Of a stretch of 64,000 nt of DNA, positions 35,482 to 45,019 are shown piece after piece. The position numbers and the translations under genes were made by a program. Position 1 is the stretch's first letter, and each line of letters begins with the position of its first letter. The stretch is from an uncultured Clostridia bacterium (GTDB lineage Bacteria > Bacillota > Clostridia > Christensenellales > CAG-917), in NCBI GenBank assembly GCA_944332995.1, contig CALVKR010000002.1:127100-191099 (forward strand), in the 5' to 3' direction. The notes beneath the pieces were generated by a model. It saw only the letters and a program-made list of their open reading frames with translations. It had not been told where the DNA came from and searched no databases.

Positions 35482-36426
35482 CTAACTTTTCAGCGAGTCG
35501 CATAGCCTGTCAAACCAGTTGCTGTTTACTGCGTACCCGTAATCGGAATGAGCGTAATTCGTAGACGCTTCAACGTTGTCAAGCCTTATCGACGTTGCAC
35601 CGCTACCCGTTGCCACAGATACGGCGCCTGCGTTGATACCCGTAGCGTTTACGATAATGAGCGTCGCCACGAGCACTATAACGGCTATATATACGGCAAG
35701 TATGATTTTGCCTTTGACGTTTTTTACTCTGCCGCTCTTCGACTTGGCTCTGTTTACGCCCAAAGCTCTCTGAGGAGCAACGGCTCTCAAACTTCTCTCT
35801 CTCGGCGCATTATAAGACAATCTGTCGTAAAGCATATTTGCGCCCGCCTCGGAATACTGCGCCTCGGCTTCCCTTCTCATATTGTCGAGACGGGTGTCGT
35901 ATCCGCCGTATCCCTCGTCGGCATAACGGTAATCCATGCGTCTTTCACGCACAGAAGAATAATCCGCCTGAGGTTGATTTGCATAACCGCCCCTTTGGTA
36001 GTCGGCGGAGTAATCTCTCTGATAATCGTTTGCGTATCCGTCCTGAACGCCCTCTCTGTATAGCGGATGCGTGCAGTTTGAATAAATCGGGTCGCCCGAG
36101 CCGAAAAAGTTTATTTCTCTCTGCTCGCCCGGTTCTTCCGGTTTCGCTTCTGCGTAATAGCTGTCGGAATATCTCGACTCGTAGTCGGCATAACGGTCTA
36201 AATAACGATCCGTAGCTCTGCCGTCGCCTCTTTGCATCGGCTCGAGCACGGCTCTGTCGGAATATCGCGTCGAATAATCCGCCCTTTGATAATTGTATCC
36301 GTCCCTGTATGCGTCCTGTCTGAAATTTAAACGAGAGTCCGTCGAGGTGAAATCTTGTTGTCTAAATTCAGAATTTCGCCTTGTCTGAACAGGCTCGTGG
36401 ATAACGTCTTGAAATGTTAACGACAT
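35482..36426 (-). CDS. Tyr/Arg/Asp-rich single-pass membrane protein at the ftsL position
   Basis: 314 residues, no recognised family. Residues 1-215 are predicted disordered and dominated by Tyr, Arg and Asp, with recurring motifs such as RYSDR, RYADYESRYSDSY, DYQRDYSADYQRGGY and MDYRYADEGYGGYD. A basic stretch (RAKSKSGRVKNVKGK, 226-240) precedes one membrane helix (241-260), leaving a short outer tail of about 54 residues without an obvious coiled coil. It lies between rsmH and spoVD, where ftsL (also one helix) sits in other Firmicutes, so it may be a highly altered FtsL or a different division factor. The rsmH stop is 25 bases upstream; SD AAAGGAG precedes the ATG. Confidence 0.75.
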   Translation of the reverse strand: MSLTFQDVIHEPVQTRRNSEFRQQDFTSTDSRLNFRQDAYRDGYNYQRADYSTRYSDRAVLEPMQRGDGRATDRYLDRYADYESRYSDSYYAEAKPEEPGEQREINFFGSGDPIYSNCTHPLYREGVQDGYANDYQRDYSADYQRGGYANQPQADYSSVRERRMDYRYADEGYGGYDTRLDNMRREAEAQYSEAGANMLYDRLSYNAPRERSLRAVAPQRALGVNRAKSKSGRVKNVKGKIILAVYIAVIVLVATLIIVNATGINAGAVSVATGSGATSIRLDNVEASTNYAHSDYGYAVNSNWFDRLCDSLKS

Positions 36427-36451
36427 AGCTCAATTTCTCCTTTAAATTTTT

Positions 36452-37384
36452 TCAGACTCGCTTGGCAATCCTGAGTTTTGCACTTTGCGCACGAGAATTG
36501 TTTTTCAATTCTTCTTCCGATGCAGTAATTGGTTTTCTGTTTAATATTTCTATCTCTTTGACTTTTCCGCATACGCATTTAGGCAAACTTTTATCGCATA
36601 TGCAGTCCGTCTCGAGCTCCTTAAAGCAATTCTTGACTATTCTGTCCTCTAATGAATGGAAAGTTATTATCACAGCCCTTCCGCCCTTTTTAAGGCGCTT
36701 ACAGAGCGTCCCAACGGTATCGTACAGCTCGTCCAGCTCTCCGTTTACCTCTATCCTTATTGCCTGAAAGGTTCTTTTTGCGGGGTGACCGCCCTTCCAC
36801 CTTACCGACGGCGGATAACATTCTTCCACGATTTTGGCAAGCTGACCCGTCGTGCGGATACTTTCCTTTTCCCTTACCTTGGCTATTTTCTCGGCAATCT
36901 TTTTCCCGTAGCGTTCCTCGCCGTATTCAAAGAGAATTTTTTCGAGTTTCGCCACCGAATATTCATTGACCACGTTGAAAGCGGTAAGATATTGGTCTCT
37001 GTTCATTCTCATATCCAAAGGAGCGTCGTGAATATACGAAAAACCCCTTTCTGCGCTGTCTATCTGATAGCTCGACACGCCCAGGTCGAGAATAAATCCG
37101 TCAAGAGCGTCCACTCCCAAGCTGTCCAGGATTTTAGCCGCATTTTTGAAATCGTCGTGAATCAAAGATATTTTTTCTTTATAATCTTTCAGCCTTTCCG
37201 CCGCAAACATTATCGCTTCGGCGTCTTTGTCCACGCAAATCAATCTGCCGCAGTCCAATCTCTTTACAATCTCCAGCGAGTGTCCTCCGCCCCCGAGCGT
37301 GCCGTCGAAATAAATTCCGTTCGGCTTGATGTCGAGACCCGTTATACACTCGTTGAGCATAACCGGTTTGTGATTAAAGTCCAT
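36452..37384 (-). CDS. rsmH: 16S rRNA (cytosine(1402)-N(4))-methyltransferase
   Basis: S-adenosylmethionine-dependent methylation of C1402 in 16S rRNA (MraW). 310 residues from the ATG at 37384: MDFNHKPVMLNECI, the SAM motif YFDGTLGGGGHSLEI, FILDLGVSSYQIDSAERGFSY, RTFQAIRIEVNGEL and AVIITFHSLEDRIVK are all diagnostic. The start lies 11 bases inside the mraZ end; a TTG 18 bases upstream is less likely because family members begin near MDFxHxPV. Confidence 0.96.
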   Translation of the reverse strand: MDFNHKPVMLNECITGLDIKPNGIYFDGTLGGGGHSLEIVKRLDCGRLICVDKDAEAIMFAAERLKDYKEKISLIHDDFKNAAKILDSLGVDALDGFILDLGVSSYQIDSAERGFSYIHDAPLDMRMNRDQYLTAFNVVNEYSVAKLEKILFEYGEERYGKKIAEKIAKVREKESIRTTGQLAKIVEECYPPSVRWKGGHPAKRTFQAIRIEVNGELDELYDTVGTLCKRLKKGGRAVIITFHSLEDRIVKNCFKELETDCICDKSLPKCVCGKVKEIEILNRKPITASEEELKNNSRAQSAKLRIAKRV

Positions 37385-37820
37385 AGCTCTTAAGTTTAGC
37401 AATCATTGCGCTGAGATTGCCCTTTTCCAAAACGGAGAATTTGCGCTCCCACGTTTCGGCGGCCCATATCTCGGCATAATCGAATTTACCTACAAAGACG
37501 AGGTCTTTATCAATCTGCGCCATTTTTTTCAAATCGGACGGAAGCGTTATTCTTCCCTGCCCGTCCTCTTTGACCTCATAGGTATGGCTGAGCAAAAAGG
37601 TCGTAGGATTTTGGGCGTCCGTATCGAAAACGGATATATTCGCCCTCGAGCGTTCCATCATCTCTTTCGCCCTCTGCTCGGGCAAGAGAAGAATGCAGTC
37701 GTTGTCGGCAGGAACAAAATATAAAGGAGCCGTCAAAACTTCTTTAAACTTTGCCGGAATTCTCGTCCTGTTTTTGTCGTCAACACTGTGACGCACATAT
37801 CCCGTTAAAATACCTGCCAT
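37374..37820 (-). CDS. mraZ: Transcriptional regulator MraZ
   Basis: DNA-binding AbrB-like regulator of the dcw cluster. 148 residues from the ATG at 37820, which follows AAGGAG: MAGILTGYVRHSVDDKNRTRIPAKFKEVL is the first MraZ repeat and EVKEDGQGRITLPSDLKKMAQI the second; both hold the DxxGR/NR(I)xxP loop. A longer frame upstream lacks family similarity and runs through the promoter. First gene of the dcw operon. Confidence 0.95.
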   Translation of the reverse strand: MAGILTGYVRHSVDDKNRTRIPAKFKEVLTAPLYFVPADNDCILLLPEQRAKEMMERSRANISVFDTDAQNPTTFLLSHTYEVKEDGQGRITLPSDLKKMAQIDKDLVFVGKFDYAEIWAAETWERKFSVLEKGNLSAMIAKLKSYGL

Positions 37821-37846
37821 ACAATTTGCTCCTTTTTGGTATGATA

Positions 37847-37875
37847 AATCTATCATTTTTTTGACCACCTGTCAA
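37847..37875 (-). promoter_or_regulatory. dcw operon promoter upstream of mraZ
   Basis: Minus-strand TTGACA (37870-37875), 17 bases, TAGATT (37847-37852); good -35, weak -10. The spacer begins GGTGGTCAAAAA; the same 12-mer occurs on the plus strand at 38108-38119 and could be a regulator site. Confidence 0.5.
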
Positions 37876-38479
37876 GCGGTTTGAGAAAAAAACGCTACTT
37901 CCCTTTATTCATGCGGTTTATAGCGTTTAAATAAATTTTTTTTCTTGATAATTTTAATAAACAAGTTTACCTTATTCATTTACTTGTAAACTTTAATCGT
38001 TAAATTGTAAACTTATTTGAATTTTGATGGAAAAACAGGCTGTTTCAAAGGGCAAAAACTGCCTTTTTCAGGCTCAAAAACAGGCTTAAAATCCAAAAAT
38101 TTGTGTTGGTGGTCAAAAATTTTATCAAAAAATCAAGTTTAAAATCGGTTTTGATTTGCACTTTTGCAAGATTTTCGTTTTGTTTTATCCGAACGGTTAA
38201 TAGTATTTGTATTTAAATAAACGAAAGAATGCTTTTCCAAGGTATAAATAACGCAAGAAGATGCAACAGTCAACACCTTATGACGGTTATCGCTTGTTTT
38301 GTGTTGCCTGTTATTTTTTGCAAACAAACTTTAATTTTGTCCACTCACTTTTGTCACTCAAATTCGGCGCATATGCGTATTATGTAAGGTCATATACAAA
38401 TATATATAAGCTAATGCTTAGAAATAATAAGGCGATATATAAGGTCGCATATAGAAGCACAAGGCAATATATAATGTAA
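37876..38479. other. AT-rich gap between mraZ and the candidate coat protein gene
   Basis: Divergent intergenic region of about 600 bases without a supported gene. It holds short direct repeats of AAAACAGGCT (near 38031, 38085) and the GGTGGTCAAAAA 12-mer. Short open frames on both strands lack ribosome sites and coding character. Confidence 0.55.
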
Positions 38480-38506
38480 ACAATTAAATAATATATTCAT
38501 ATTATA
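38480..38506 (+). promoter_or_regulatory. Sigma-K-type promoter candidate
   Basis: AC (38480-38481), 16 bases, CATATTATA (38498-38506), fitting the Bacillus sigma-K pattern AC-N16-CATAnnnTA. The region is very AT-rich, so chance matches are possible. Confidence 0.45.
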
Positions 38507-38529
38507 TAATATATATAGGAGGTAAAATA

Positions 38530-39192
38530 ATGTCTTTTTGCAACTGTTCCACCAGCGATAAAGTTCCGGGCAACATCGTGGGAAATCCTCTGTACGGACT
38601 CTGTGAAAAAGCCCTTATCCAGGTAAACCGCGTTTTCGACGCCTGCATGACTCAGCAAAGCAACGAACAGGTAACTCTGCCCCTTACCGCTCAATCCGGC
38701 TCCATAAGCGCAAACAAACCGCTTACCCTTATCAGTGCTGTATCAAGCTCGTCAAAGGGAGTACTTAGCGGAGTTACCGTTACACCGCTCCAGGACAGAC
38801 AGGGCTGCTCGAGAGTGCAAGCCACCGTTACCATACCAATCGAGGTCATATACGCCGATTCTACGGGCGCAACGTATAAAGCCACCTCTTCATACGCTCA
38901 ATCGCTCGACGTCGTTTTAAACGTTCCTGACAACTCGGTAATTCCGGTCGAGCTCGATTCCACCGTAAACTTCGTGGCTCTCAACGGCACCTATCAGGAT
39001 ACGGACACGTTTGTGGTTACCGCCTGCTCGACAATCATTTTGAAGGTTGTGGCAGAGGTAGAACTTCTTATACCCACCTACGGCTATCCGCAAATTCCGT
39101 CCTGCCAGCCCTACTCGCAGGAAGTGTGCGCAGGCGTGTTTGATTTGCCTCTCTTCCCGAGCTCGAATAACTTCGGATGCAACAATAACTGA
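38530..39192 (+). CDS. Candidate spore-surface protein, Cys-containing beta-rich
   Basis: 220 residues, no firmly recognised family. N-terminus MSFCNCSTSDKVPGNIVGNPLYGLCEKALIQVNRVFDACMTQQ has five cysteines and a helix resembling Clostridial proteins with a CEK..VQV..VFDAC motif; residues 45-180 are rich in Val/Thr/Ser strands (VTLPLTAQSG, ATVTIPIEVIY, LDVVLNVPDNS); the tail is Pro/Cys/Asn-rich (PSCQPYSQEVCAGV, NNFGCNNN). No signal peptide. AGGAGG precedes the ATG. The cysteine pattern, lack of export signal and a sigma-K-type promoter point to a spore coat or exosporium protein (inference). Confidence 0.6.
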   Translation: MSFCNCSTSDKVPGNIVGNPLYGLCEKALIQVNRVFDACMTQQSNEQVTLPLTAQSGSISANKPLTLISAVSSSSKGVLSGVTVTPLQDRQGCSRVQATVTIPIEVIYADSTGATYKATSSYAQSLDVVLNVPDNSVIPVELDSTVNFVALNGTYQDTDTFVVTACSTIILKVVAEVELLIPTYGYPQIPSCQPYSQEVCAGVFDLPLFPSSNNFGCNNN

Positions 39193-39335
39193 GATACAAC
39201 CAAACACAAAATTTACAGAAGGTTTTGCCTTTAAAATACATCGCTATATGCGGCATAAGCGTTAGGCGAGCCGTAAAGGCGCAGCTTTAAAAAATTTGAA
39301 TAGGTCAAAAACGGATAAAGGCATGATATACATCG

Positions 39336-39371
39336 AACACGGCGGCAAAGAGTTTTGTCGCCGTGTTTTAT
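39336..39371 (+). terminator. Terminator of the candidate coat protein gene
   Basis: Stem AACACGGCG / CGCCGTGTT (39336-39344, 39359-39367), extended by an inner CAAA/TTTG pairing, followed by TTTATAT; 144 bases after the stop codon. Confidence 0.7.
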
Positions 39372-39454
39372 ATACGCACTAAAGTTTCAAAGGTTAAAGC
39401 ACATTTTACTGTCTTTGTCTCACCCGACAAATTTATGCCCGCATCTCAGCACTA

Positions 39455-39576
39455 AGCAAGTTATAATGTCCCAAACAAGTTATTTGAAGTCATAGGCAAG
39501 CGATATAAAGTCCTAAGCAAGTTGTTTTTAGACACAAGCCGCCCATTTAAAGTCCTGAGCAACTTATATAAATTCG
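39455..39576. repeat. Degenerate 21-22 bp tandem repeat, about six units
   Basis: Units of the form AGCAAGTTATATAAAGTCCTA, for example from 39455, 39474, 39496, 39515, 39536 and 39558, with many substitutions. Located between the terminator and the metallophosphoesterase promoter. Confidence 0.7.
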
Positions 39577-39609
39577 CAAAATTTTTTAAACCATATTATT
39601 TTATATCGG

Positions 39610-39638
39610 TTGTTAAGTTTAACGCTTTATGATAAACT
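39610..39638 (+). promoter_or_regulatory. Promoter of metallophosphoesterase-engB, start at the ATG
   Basis: TTGTTA (39610-39615), 17 bases, TAAACT (39633-39638); the ATG follows six bases later and has no ribosome site, suggesting a leaderless mRNA. Confidence 0.5.
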
Positions 39639-39644
39639 AAGTCT

Positions 39645-40340
39645 ATGAAAGTTTTTGCAATAAGCGACCTGCATCTGTCGACATCCGTTTCAAAACCTAT
39701 GGACATGTTCGGCGATGGCTGGGTTGACCACTTCGAAAAAATAAAGGCCGATTGGCAGAGCAAGGTGTCGAAAGACGACCTCGTTTTACTCGGCGGAGAT
39801 ATTTCATGGGCGTCAAACCTTGACGAGGCGGAGTCGGATTTTGAATTGCTTAAACAACTCAACGGCACAAAAGTCGTTTGCAAAGGAAATCACGATTATT
39901 GGTGGAGCACTCTCACCAAAATAGGAAACCGTTTCCCCTATATCAACTTTATTCAAAACAACTGCTTTGTCTTCGGCAATTATATAATAGTCGGCACGAG
40001 AGGCTGGAACATAGTAAACGACTCGTCGACGGAAGAGGACAAAAAGATTTATGCGCACGAGCTTTTTAGGCTTGAGCTTTCGCTGCGATCGGCAAAAGCT
40101 GTTCAGCGTGGCGAAAAAATAATCGCCCTACTGCACTTTCCCCCTTTCGATGCGGATTTCAAAGAGAGCGACGCCACTAAAATGCTTGAAAGCTACGGAG
40201 TCGCAAAGGCTTTATACGGACACCTGCACGGCAAAAACGTAAGAGTTATCCCGAAAATGACGAAAAACAACGTCGAATATATCTTGACTTCCTGCGATCT
40301 TATCGACTACAAATTGGTGGAGGTTGACTGTGATAATTAA
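39645..40340 (+). CDS. Calcineurin-like metallophosphoesterase
   Basis: 231-residue cytoplasmic phosphoesterase with the binuclear-metal motifs DLH (D8-H10 in AISDLHLS), GGDISWA (about 49-55), GNHDYWW (about 83-89), a His in LLHFPPFD and HLHG near 191. This is the YkuE/YunD-like family with SDLHLS...GNHDYWW, often annotated serine/threonine phosphatase; the substrate is unknown. Start ATG at 39645 lacks a Shine-Dalgarno sequence. Its 3' end overlaps engB by 11 bases, so the two are co-translated. Confidence 0.88.
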   Translation: MKVFAISDLHLSTSVSKPMDMFGDGWVDHFEKIKADWQSKVSKDDLVLLGGDISWASNLDEAESDFELLKQLNGTKVVCKGNHDYWWSTLTKIGNRFPYINFIQNNCFVFGNYIIVGTRGWNIVNDSSTEEDKKIYAHELFRLELSLRSAKAVQRGEKIIALLHFPPFDADFKESDATKMLESYGVAKALYGHLHGKNVRVIPKMTKNNVEYILTSCDLIDYKLVEVDCDN

Positions 40341-40914
40341 AAAGGCAAGGTTTATCACATCGGTTGCCGATAAATCTAAAATATACGAAACAAACGCCCC
40401 CGAATTTGCATTTGCGGGCAAATCCAACGTGGGAAAATCAAGCCTTATAAACTATCTGACCGGGCAAAGCAAGCTCGCTAAGACGTCGAGCGAGCCGGGA
40501 CGCACCCGCCTTTTAAATTATTTTGAAATCAACGACGGCAAATTTTACTTTGTGGACCTCCCCGGTTACGGCTACGCCAAAGTGTCCAAAGACGAGAAAA
40601 TCAAATGGGGAGATTTGATAGAAACCTATCTTAAAACTTCTCAAAACCTCAAAAACGTATTCGTCCTGCTTGACGTCAGGCACGAACCCTCGGCGGACGA
40701 TTTGCTTTTAATCAGTTTTTTATACACCTTAAACATTCCCTTTACCATTATTGCCACAAAAGCGGATAAACTCAGCAAGGCGCAGATAAAAAAATCTCTT
40801 GCCGTTTTAAGCGCAGAAACAAAAGTTGGGTTGGACAACGTCATAGTCACTTCGGTCACGCACAAAATAGGCAAGGAAGAAGTGGAAACAAGGATAGAAC
40901 AATTTTTGGAATAA
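40330..40914 (+). CDS. engB: Ribosome biogenesis GTPase YsxC/EngB
   Basis: Essential GTPase for 50S subunit assembly. 194 residues from the GTG at 40330, which has GGAGG six bases upstream; a TTG six bases earlier is in frame but is too close to that ribosome site. G1 AGKSNVGKSS (about 30-39), G2 region KTSSEPGRTRLLNYFEI, G3 DLPGYGYAKV, G4 TKADK, with the standard C-terminal helix. Normal length for EngB. Confidence 0.95.
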   Translation: MIIKKARFITSVADKSKIYETNAPEFAFAGKSNVGKSSLINYLTGQSKLAKTSSEPGRTRLLNYFEINDGKFYFVDLPGYGYAKVSKDEKIKWGDLIETYLKTSQNLKNVFVLLDVRHEPSADDLLLISFLYTLNIPFTIIATKADKLSKAQIKKSLAVLSAETKVGLDNVIVTSVTHKIGKEEVETRIEQFLE

Positions 40915-40956
40915 ACCTAAAACACCTTTTATTTTTACAAAAAAACAATTTTTTAA

Positions 40957-41115
40957 TAAAGCGCTTTTTATCTTTCCAAGCAAGCGCATTTGTTCTTCCC
41001 GATAAAGAGCATTTTATCTTTATAAACAAGCGCATATTTTTTTAGCCGAGTGTATTTTTTTATAAACGAATGCTTTTTATCTTTCCAAGCAAGTGCGATT
41101 TGTCTATCTAAGCGA
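40957..41115. repeat. Degenerate ~30 bp repeats
   Basis: Several diverged units around CTTTTTATCTTTCCAAGCAAGTGC (clear copies at about 40964 and 41067; weaker ones near 41010 and 41045). Lies in the 476-base gap between convergent engB and lon, which holds no gene. Confidence 0.65.
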
Positions 41116-41264
41116 CGTTTTTTATAACAAATTTCAATCGTTTGTTTTTAAGTTTTTAATGTTATTTAAAACGCTATATCGGTAAAGATTAAAATAAAAT
41201 ATCTTTTATCTACAAAATATAAACCATAGCGCAGCGCCGGCTAAAATCGAATCTCGATTTTAAT

Positions 41265-41301
41265 TTCTAAAAAACACCACCGAGTTACTCGATGGTGTTT
41301 T
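41265..41301 (-). terminator. Terminator of lon
   Basis: Stem AAAACACCA / TGGTGTTTT (41271-41279, 41293-41301) with an inner CGAGT/ACTCG pairing; on the minus strand it leads into six T. About 90 bases after the lon stop. Confidence 0.85.
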
Positions 41302-41390
41302 GTATCAATTAAGGCATTGCCCTATTTTTAAAATGTTCGATAAAACGAATAAAATATTTTAACCGTTACAACAAGTATTATTCGTCAGGC

Positions 41391-43682
41391 TTATTGAATA
41401 ATTGCAAGGTCAAAAACTTCACCGACGTCTTTTACGAAATTTACCTTTACCTCGTTCAAAATACATTCGGGAATCTCCGATAAATCCTTTTTATTTTCGT
41501 AAGGCACGATAACTTCGTATATATGCGCCCTGTGCGACGCAAGCAGTTTTTCTTTCAGACCGCCAATCGGAAGCACCTTACCCCTCAGAGTAATCTCTCC
41601 CGTCATAGAGATATCGTTTCTGACTTTCTTACCGCAAAGAGCGGAATATATCGCCGTTGCAAGCGTGATTCCTGCCGACGGGCCGTCTTTAGGCGTCGCT
41701 CCCTCGGGAATGTGAACGTGAATATCCTTTGTCTTGAACAGCTCGGGGTCTATGTTAAGTTCCGCCGTGTGGCTCTTAAGATAGCTGAGCGCCGCTCTGC
41801 CCGATTCTTTAAGCACGTCGCCCAACGAGCCTGTAAGCAGAATCTCGCCCTTGCCTTCCATTAACGAAACCTCTATATCGAGCAGCGTTCCGCCGTATTG
41901 CGTCCATGCAAGACCTGTTGCGATGCCAACCTCGCTCTGTTCGATTTTTTTGTTTTTTGAATACTTTGGATTTCCCAAAAACTCGGTGAGATTGTCCAAA
42001 GTGACCGATACCGTTTCCACGCCCGTTTCGACTATTTTACGGCAGATACGGCGCATAATCTGAGCAATGCACTTTTCAAGCTGTCTGACGCCTGCCTCGA
42101 GCGTGTAGCTGTCGATGACTTCCTCAATAACACCCTCTCCTATCTGCGCCTGTTCGGCTTTAAGTCCGCAGTTTTCAAGTTGTTTTTTGATAAGGTGGCG
42201 TTTTGCTATCTCGAATTTTTCCTGCGAGGTATAGCCGCTCATTTCAATGACTTCCATTCTGTCAAGCAAAGGAAGCGGAATGGTATCCATGGCGTTTGCC
42301 GTAGTGATAAAGATAACGTCCTTTAAATCAAACGGTATCTCAAGATAGTTATCCCTGAACGTATTGTTCATCTCGGGGTCAAGCACTTCAAGCAATGCCG
42401 CCGACGGATCGCCTCGATAGTCTTTAGCAAGTTTATCTACCTCGTCAAGCAGAAAAACGGGATTCATCGTTCCGCTCTGCTTGACGGTGCTGACTATTCT
42501 TCCCGGCATAGCGCCTATATACGTCTTTCTGTGTCCTCTTATTTCCGCCTCGTCGTGCACACCGCCAAGACTCATTCTGACGTATGCCCTGTCAAGGCTG
42601 TCGGCAATCGACTTGACTATCGTCGTTTTTCCCACACCGGGAGGTCCGACAAAACACAATATCGGTTCTTTGTGGTTTTTGCTCATAGAGTGAACAGCCA
42701 AAAATTCCAATATCCTGTCCTTTATCTTCTCCAGCCCGAAATGGTCCCTATCCAAAATTTCCTTTGCCTGTTTTAAGTCGGTGCTGTCCTCGGTATACAC
42801 ACCCCAAGGCAAATCTACGACGAAGTCGAGATACGTCCTCAAAAGGGTGTATTCCGCAGACGACTGCGACATCTGCGAAAGGCGTTCGGAATCCTTCAAA
42901 AGTTTTTGAATATGTTCTTCCGCAATGGGCAGGGCTTTGATTTTTTCGTCGAGAGCCGCACTTTCTTCGCCGACGCCAAGCTCTTTTTGAATGACCCGCA
43001 TTTTTTCTCTTAAATACGATTCCCTCTGCGCGGCCTCAAAAGAACTTCTTATTTTTAGGTTGATTCTTCTATCGACTTTGGCAATTTCGATTTCTTTGTT
43101 TATAAACACGAGAATATTTTCGTAAATCGACACCAAAGACGGCTCGCTGAGCTGATTTAACGCTTCTTCATAAGGCATATGAGCGCACGTCTGCATGGCA
43201 AGGTCGTAAGCGGACATTTTTTCTATATCCGTATCGAATTCGACTTCCGCCATGAACGTATCTTCCTTTAAAGCCTTGTTGGACAAAATATCCACAAGCC
43301 TTTGCTGCAAAAGCCTTACGTCGACGGCGTCGAGGTCTTTTTCGATAAAAGGTTCCGCTTCCGCTTCATCATATGAATCGCCCCTGACCACGTTTTTTAC
43401 CAAAACACGTCTTATTCCGCTTGCAAAAATATTGTATATCCCGTTTTCTTCTACAAGGTCGTATACGGTGGCAAGCACACCGACGCTATAATATACGGGA
43501 TTTTTTTTGACGTCCTTGATATCGTAGTTCATTTGCGGAACAAGCAAAATATTTTTTCCGTTGGCAAAAGCAACCTTGCTTGCGCTTATGGATTTCTTCC
43601 TTGCAAGCGAAAGTTTTGTAATTTGGTCCGGGAAAATAACCATCCTGCGGAGTGGCAGGATGGGATAAATCGAATTATTCAT
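41391..43682 (-). CDS. lon: ATP-dependent protease Lon
   Basis: Cytoplasmic AAA+ serine protease degrading misfolded and regulatory proteins. 763 residues: N-terminal substrate domain (YPILPLRRMVIFPDQ...), coiled region, Walker A GPPGVGKTT, Walker B VFLLDEVDKL, and the C-terminal protease domain with the Ser-Lys dyad (PKDGPSAGI and GGLKEKLLAAxR-like GGLKEKLLASHRA). GAGGT precedes the ATG. Downstream of clpX as in many Clostridia but with 92 bases between and no overlap. Confidence 0.97.
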   Translation of the reverse strand: MNNSIYPILPLRRMVIFPDQITKLSLARKKSISASKVAFANGKNILLVPQMNYDIKDVKKNPVYYSVGVLATVYDLVEENGIYNIFASGIRRVLVKNVVRGDSYDEAEAEPFIEKDLDAVDVRLLQQRLVDILSNKALKEDTFMAEVEFDTDIEKMSAYDLAMQTCAHMPYEEALNQLSEPSLVSIYENILVFINKEIEIAKVDRRINLKIRSSFEAAQRESYLREKMRVIQKELGVGEESAALDEKIKALPIAEEHIQKLLKDSERLSQMSQSSAEYTLLRTYLDFVVDLPWGVYTEDSTDLKQAKEILDRDHFGLEKIKDRILEFLAVHSMSKNHKEPILCFVGPPGVGKTTIVKSIADSLDRAYVRMSLGGVHDEAEIRGHRKTYIGAMPGRIVSTVKQSGTMNPVFLLDEVDKLAKDYRGDPSAALLEVLDPEMNNTFRDNYLEIPFDLKDVIFITTANAMDTIPLPLLDRMEVIEMSGYTSQEKFEIAKRHLIKKQLENCGLKAEQAQIGEGVIEEVIDSYTLEAGVRQLEKCIAQIMRRICRKIVETGVETVSVTLDNLTEFLGNPKYSKNKKIEQSEVGIATGLAWTQYGGTLLDIEVSLMEGKGEILLTGSLGDVLKESGRAALSYLKSHTAELNIDPELFKTKDIHVHIPEGATPKDGPSAGITLATAIYSALCGKKVRNDISMTGEITLRGKVLPIGGLKEKLLASHRAHIYEVIVPYENKKDLSEIPECILNEVKVNFVKDVGEVFDLAIIQ

Positions 43683-43774
43683 AATACCTCGTATACAGTA
43701 TATGCTTTTTGGGCTGAAACTCTAAAAAATTATGTCGCAAAAACAGCCGTCAAACTTTATCTTCTATCTTCGTT

Positions 43775-45004
43775 TTAAGCGATGTTTCTTTCGATGATGG
43801 GTTTGCCCTGTTTTTTGATAACGGCGTCGTTTATCGTTACCGAAACGATAGACTTGTCCGACGGAATTTCATACATGAGGTCAAGCAAAGTATCTTCCAA
43901 AATAGCTCTCAAACCTCTTGCGCCGGTGTCAAGCTCTATCGCCCTTTTGGCAACCGCTTTAAGAGCGGATTGCTCAAATTTTAAATCGACGTTGTCAAGT
44001 TTGAATTGCTTTTGATATTGCTTGGTGAGCGCATTTTTAGGCTCACTCAAAATCTTTACCAAAGCGTCCTCGTCGAGTGCGTTTAGCCCGACAACAACGG
44101 GAATACGTCCGACAAACTCGGGAATAAGTCCGAATTTAATGAGGTCAATAGGTTGCAATTCGGAGATGAGTTTGTCATAGTCGTAGTCTTTCGTTCCCTT
44201 GACAGCCGAGCCGAAACCGAGCTTGGAACTGTCCTTTCTCGTATCGACAATTTTGTCAAGTCCCACAAAAGCTCCGCCGCATATAAACAAAATGTTGGTC
44301 GTGTCTATCTGATAACATTCCTGATTGGGATGTTTTCTTCCGCCCTGAGGAGGCACGTTGGCAACTGTTCCTTCGATTATTTTCAAAAGCGCTTGTTGAA
44401 CGCCCTCGCCGGATACGTCGCGGGTTATAGATACGTTTTCGCTTTTTCTGGCTATCTTATCGATTTCGTCGATATAAACGATGCCCTTTTCCGCTCTCTT
44501 TATATCGCCGTCGGCGGCATTTATGAGCTTAAGCAAAATATTTTCGACGTCCTCGCCCACGTATCCCGCTTCCGTCAAAGTGGTAGCGTCGGCAACGGCA
44601 AAAGGCACGTTGAGTATTTGAGCCAAAGTTTTGGCAAGCAAAGTCTTGCCCGAGCCTGTCGGACCGATAAGCAAAACGTTGCTCTTTTCCAAAACGACGT
44701 CGTCGCTCTGTTTGGGCTCGGATATGCGTTTATAGTGATTGTATACGGCAACGCTGAGCACTTTTTTTGCCGCTTCCTGTTCGACGATATACTCGTCGAG
44801 TTTGTCGTTTATCTCTTTAGGCGTTTTAAGTTTAATGGAAGTATCGCCCGTTTTGGAATCGCCTCTGGTGCGGTTTAAAACGTCGAGACAAAGGTCGATG
44901 CATTCGTTGCAAATGCAAACGCCGTCCGGTCCCGAAACGATTTTTTCCACCAAGTCTTCGCTTTTTCCGCAAAAAGAGCAATGTAAAGTTTTTAATTCGT
45001 CCAT
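43775..45004 (-). CDS. clpX: ClpX unfoldase
   Basis: AAA+ unfoldase feeding ClpP. 409 residues: N-terminal C4 zinc-binding domain ([14 protein letters not shown] ... CICNECI), Walker A GPTGSGKT (about 116-123), Walker [11 protein letters not shown], pore loop region GYVGEDVE and the RPGF-type sensor region ([12 protein letters not shown]). GAGGT before the ATG. In order tig-clpP-clpX, 15 bases after clpP. Confidence 0.98.
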   Translation of the reverse strand: MDELKTLHCSFCGKSEDLVEKIVSGPDGVCICNECIDLCLDVLNRTRGDSKTGDTSIKLKTPKEINDKLDEYIVEQEAAKKVLSVAVYNHYKRISEPKQSDDVVLEKSNVLLIGPTGSGKTLLAKTLAQILNVPFAVADATTLTEAGYVGEDVENILLKLINAADGDIKRAEKGIVYIDEIDKIARKSENVSITRDVSGEGVQQALLKIIEGTVANVPPQGGRKHPNQECYQIDTTNILFICGGAFVGLDKIVDTRKDSSKLGFGSAVKGTKDYDYDKLISELQPIDLIKFGLIPEFVGRIPVVVGLNALDEDALVKILSEPKNALTKQYQKQFKLDNVDLKFEQSALKAVAKRAIELDTGARGLRAILEDTLLDLMYEIPSDKSIVSVTINDAVIKKQGKPIIERNIA

Positions 45005-45019
45005 TATTACCTCGTCAAC

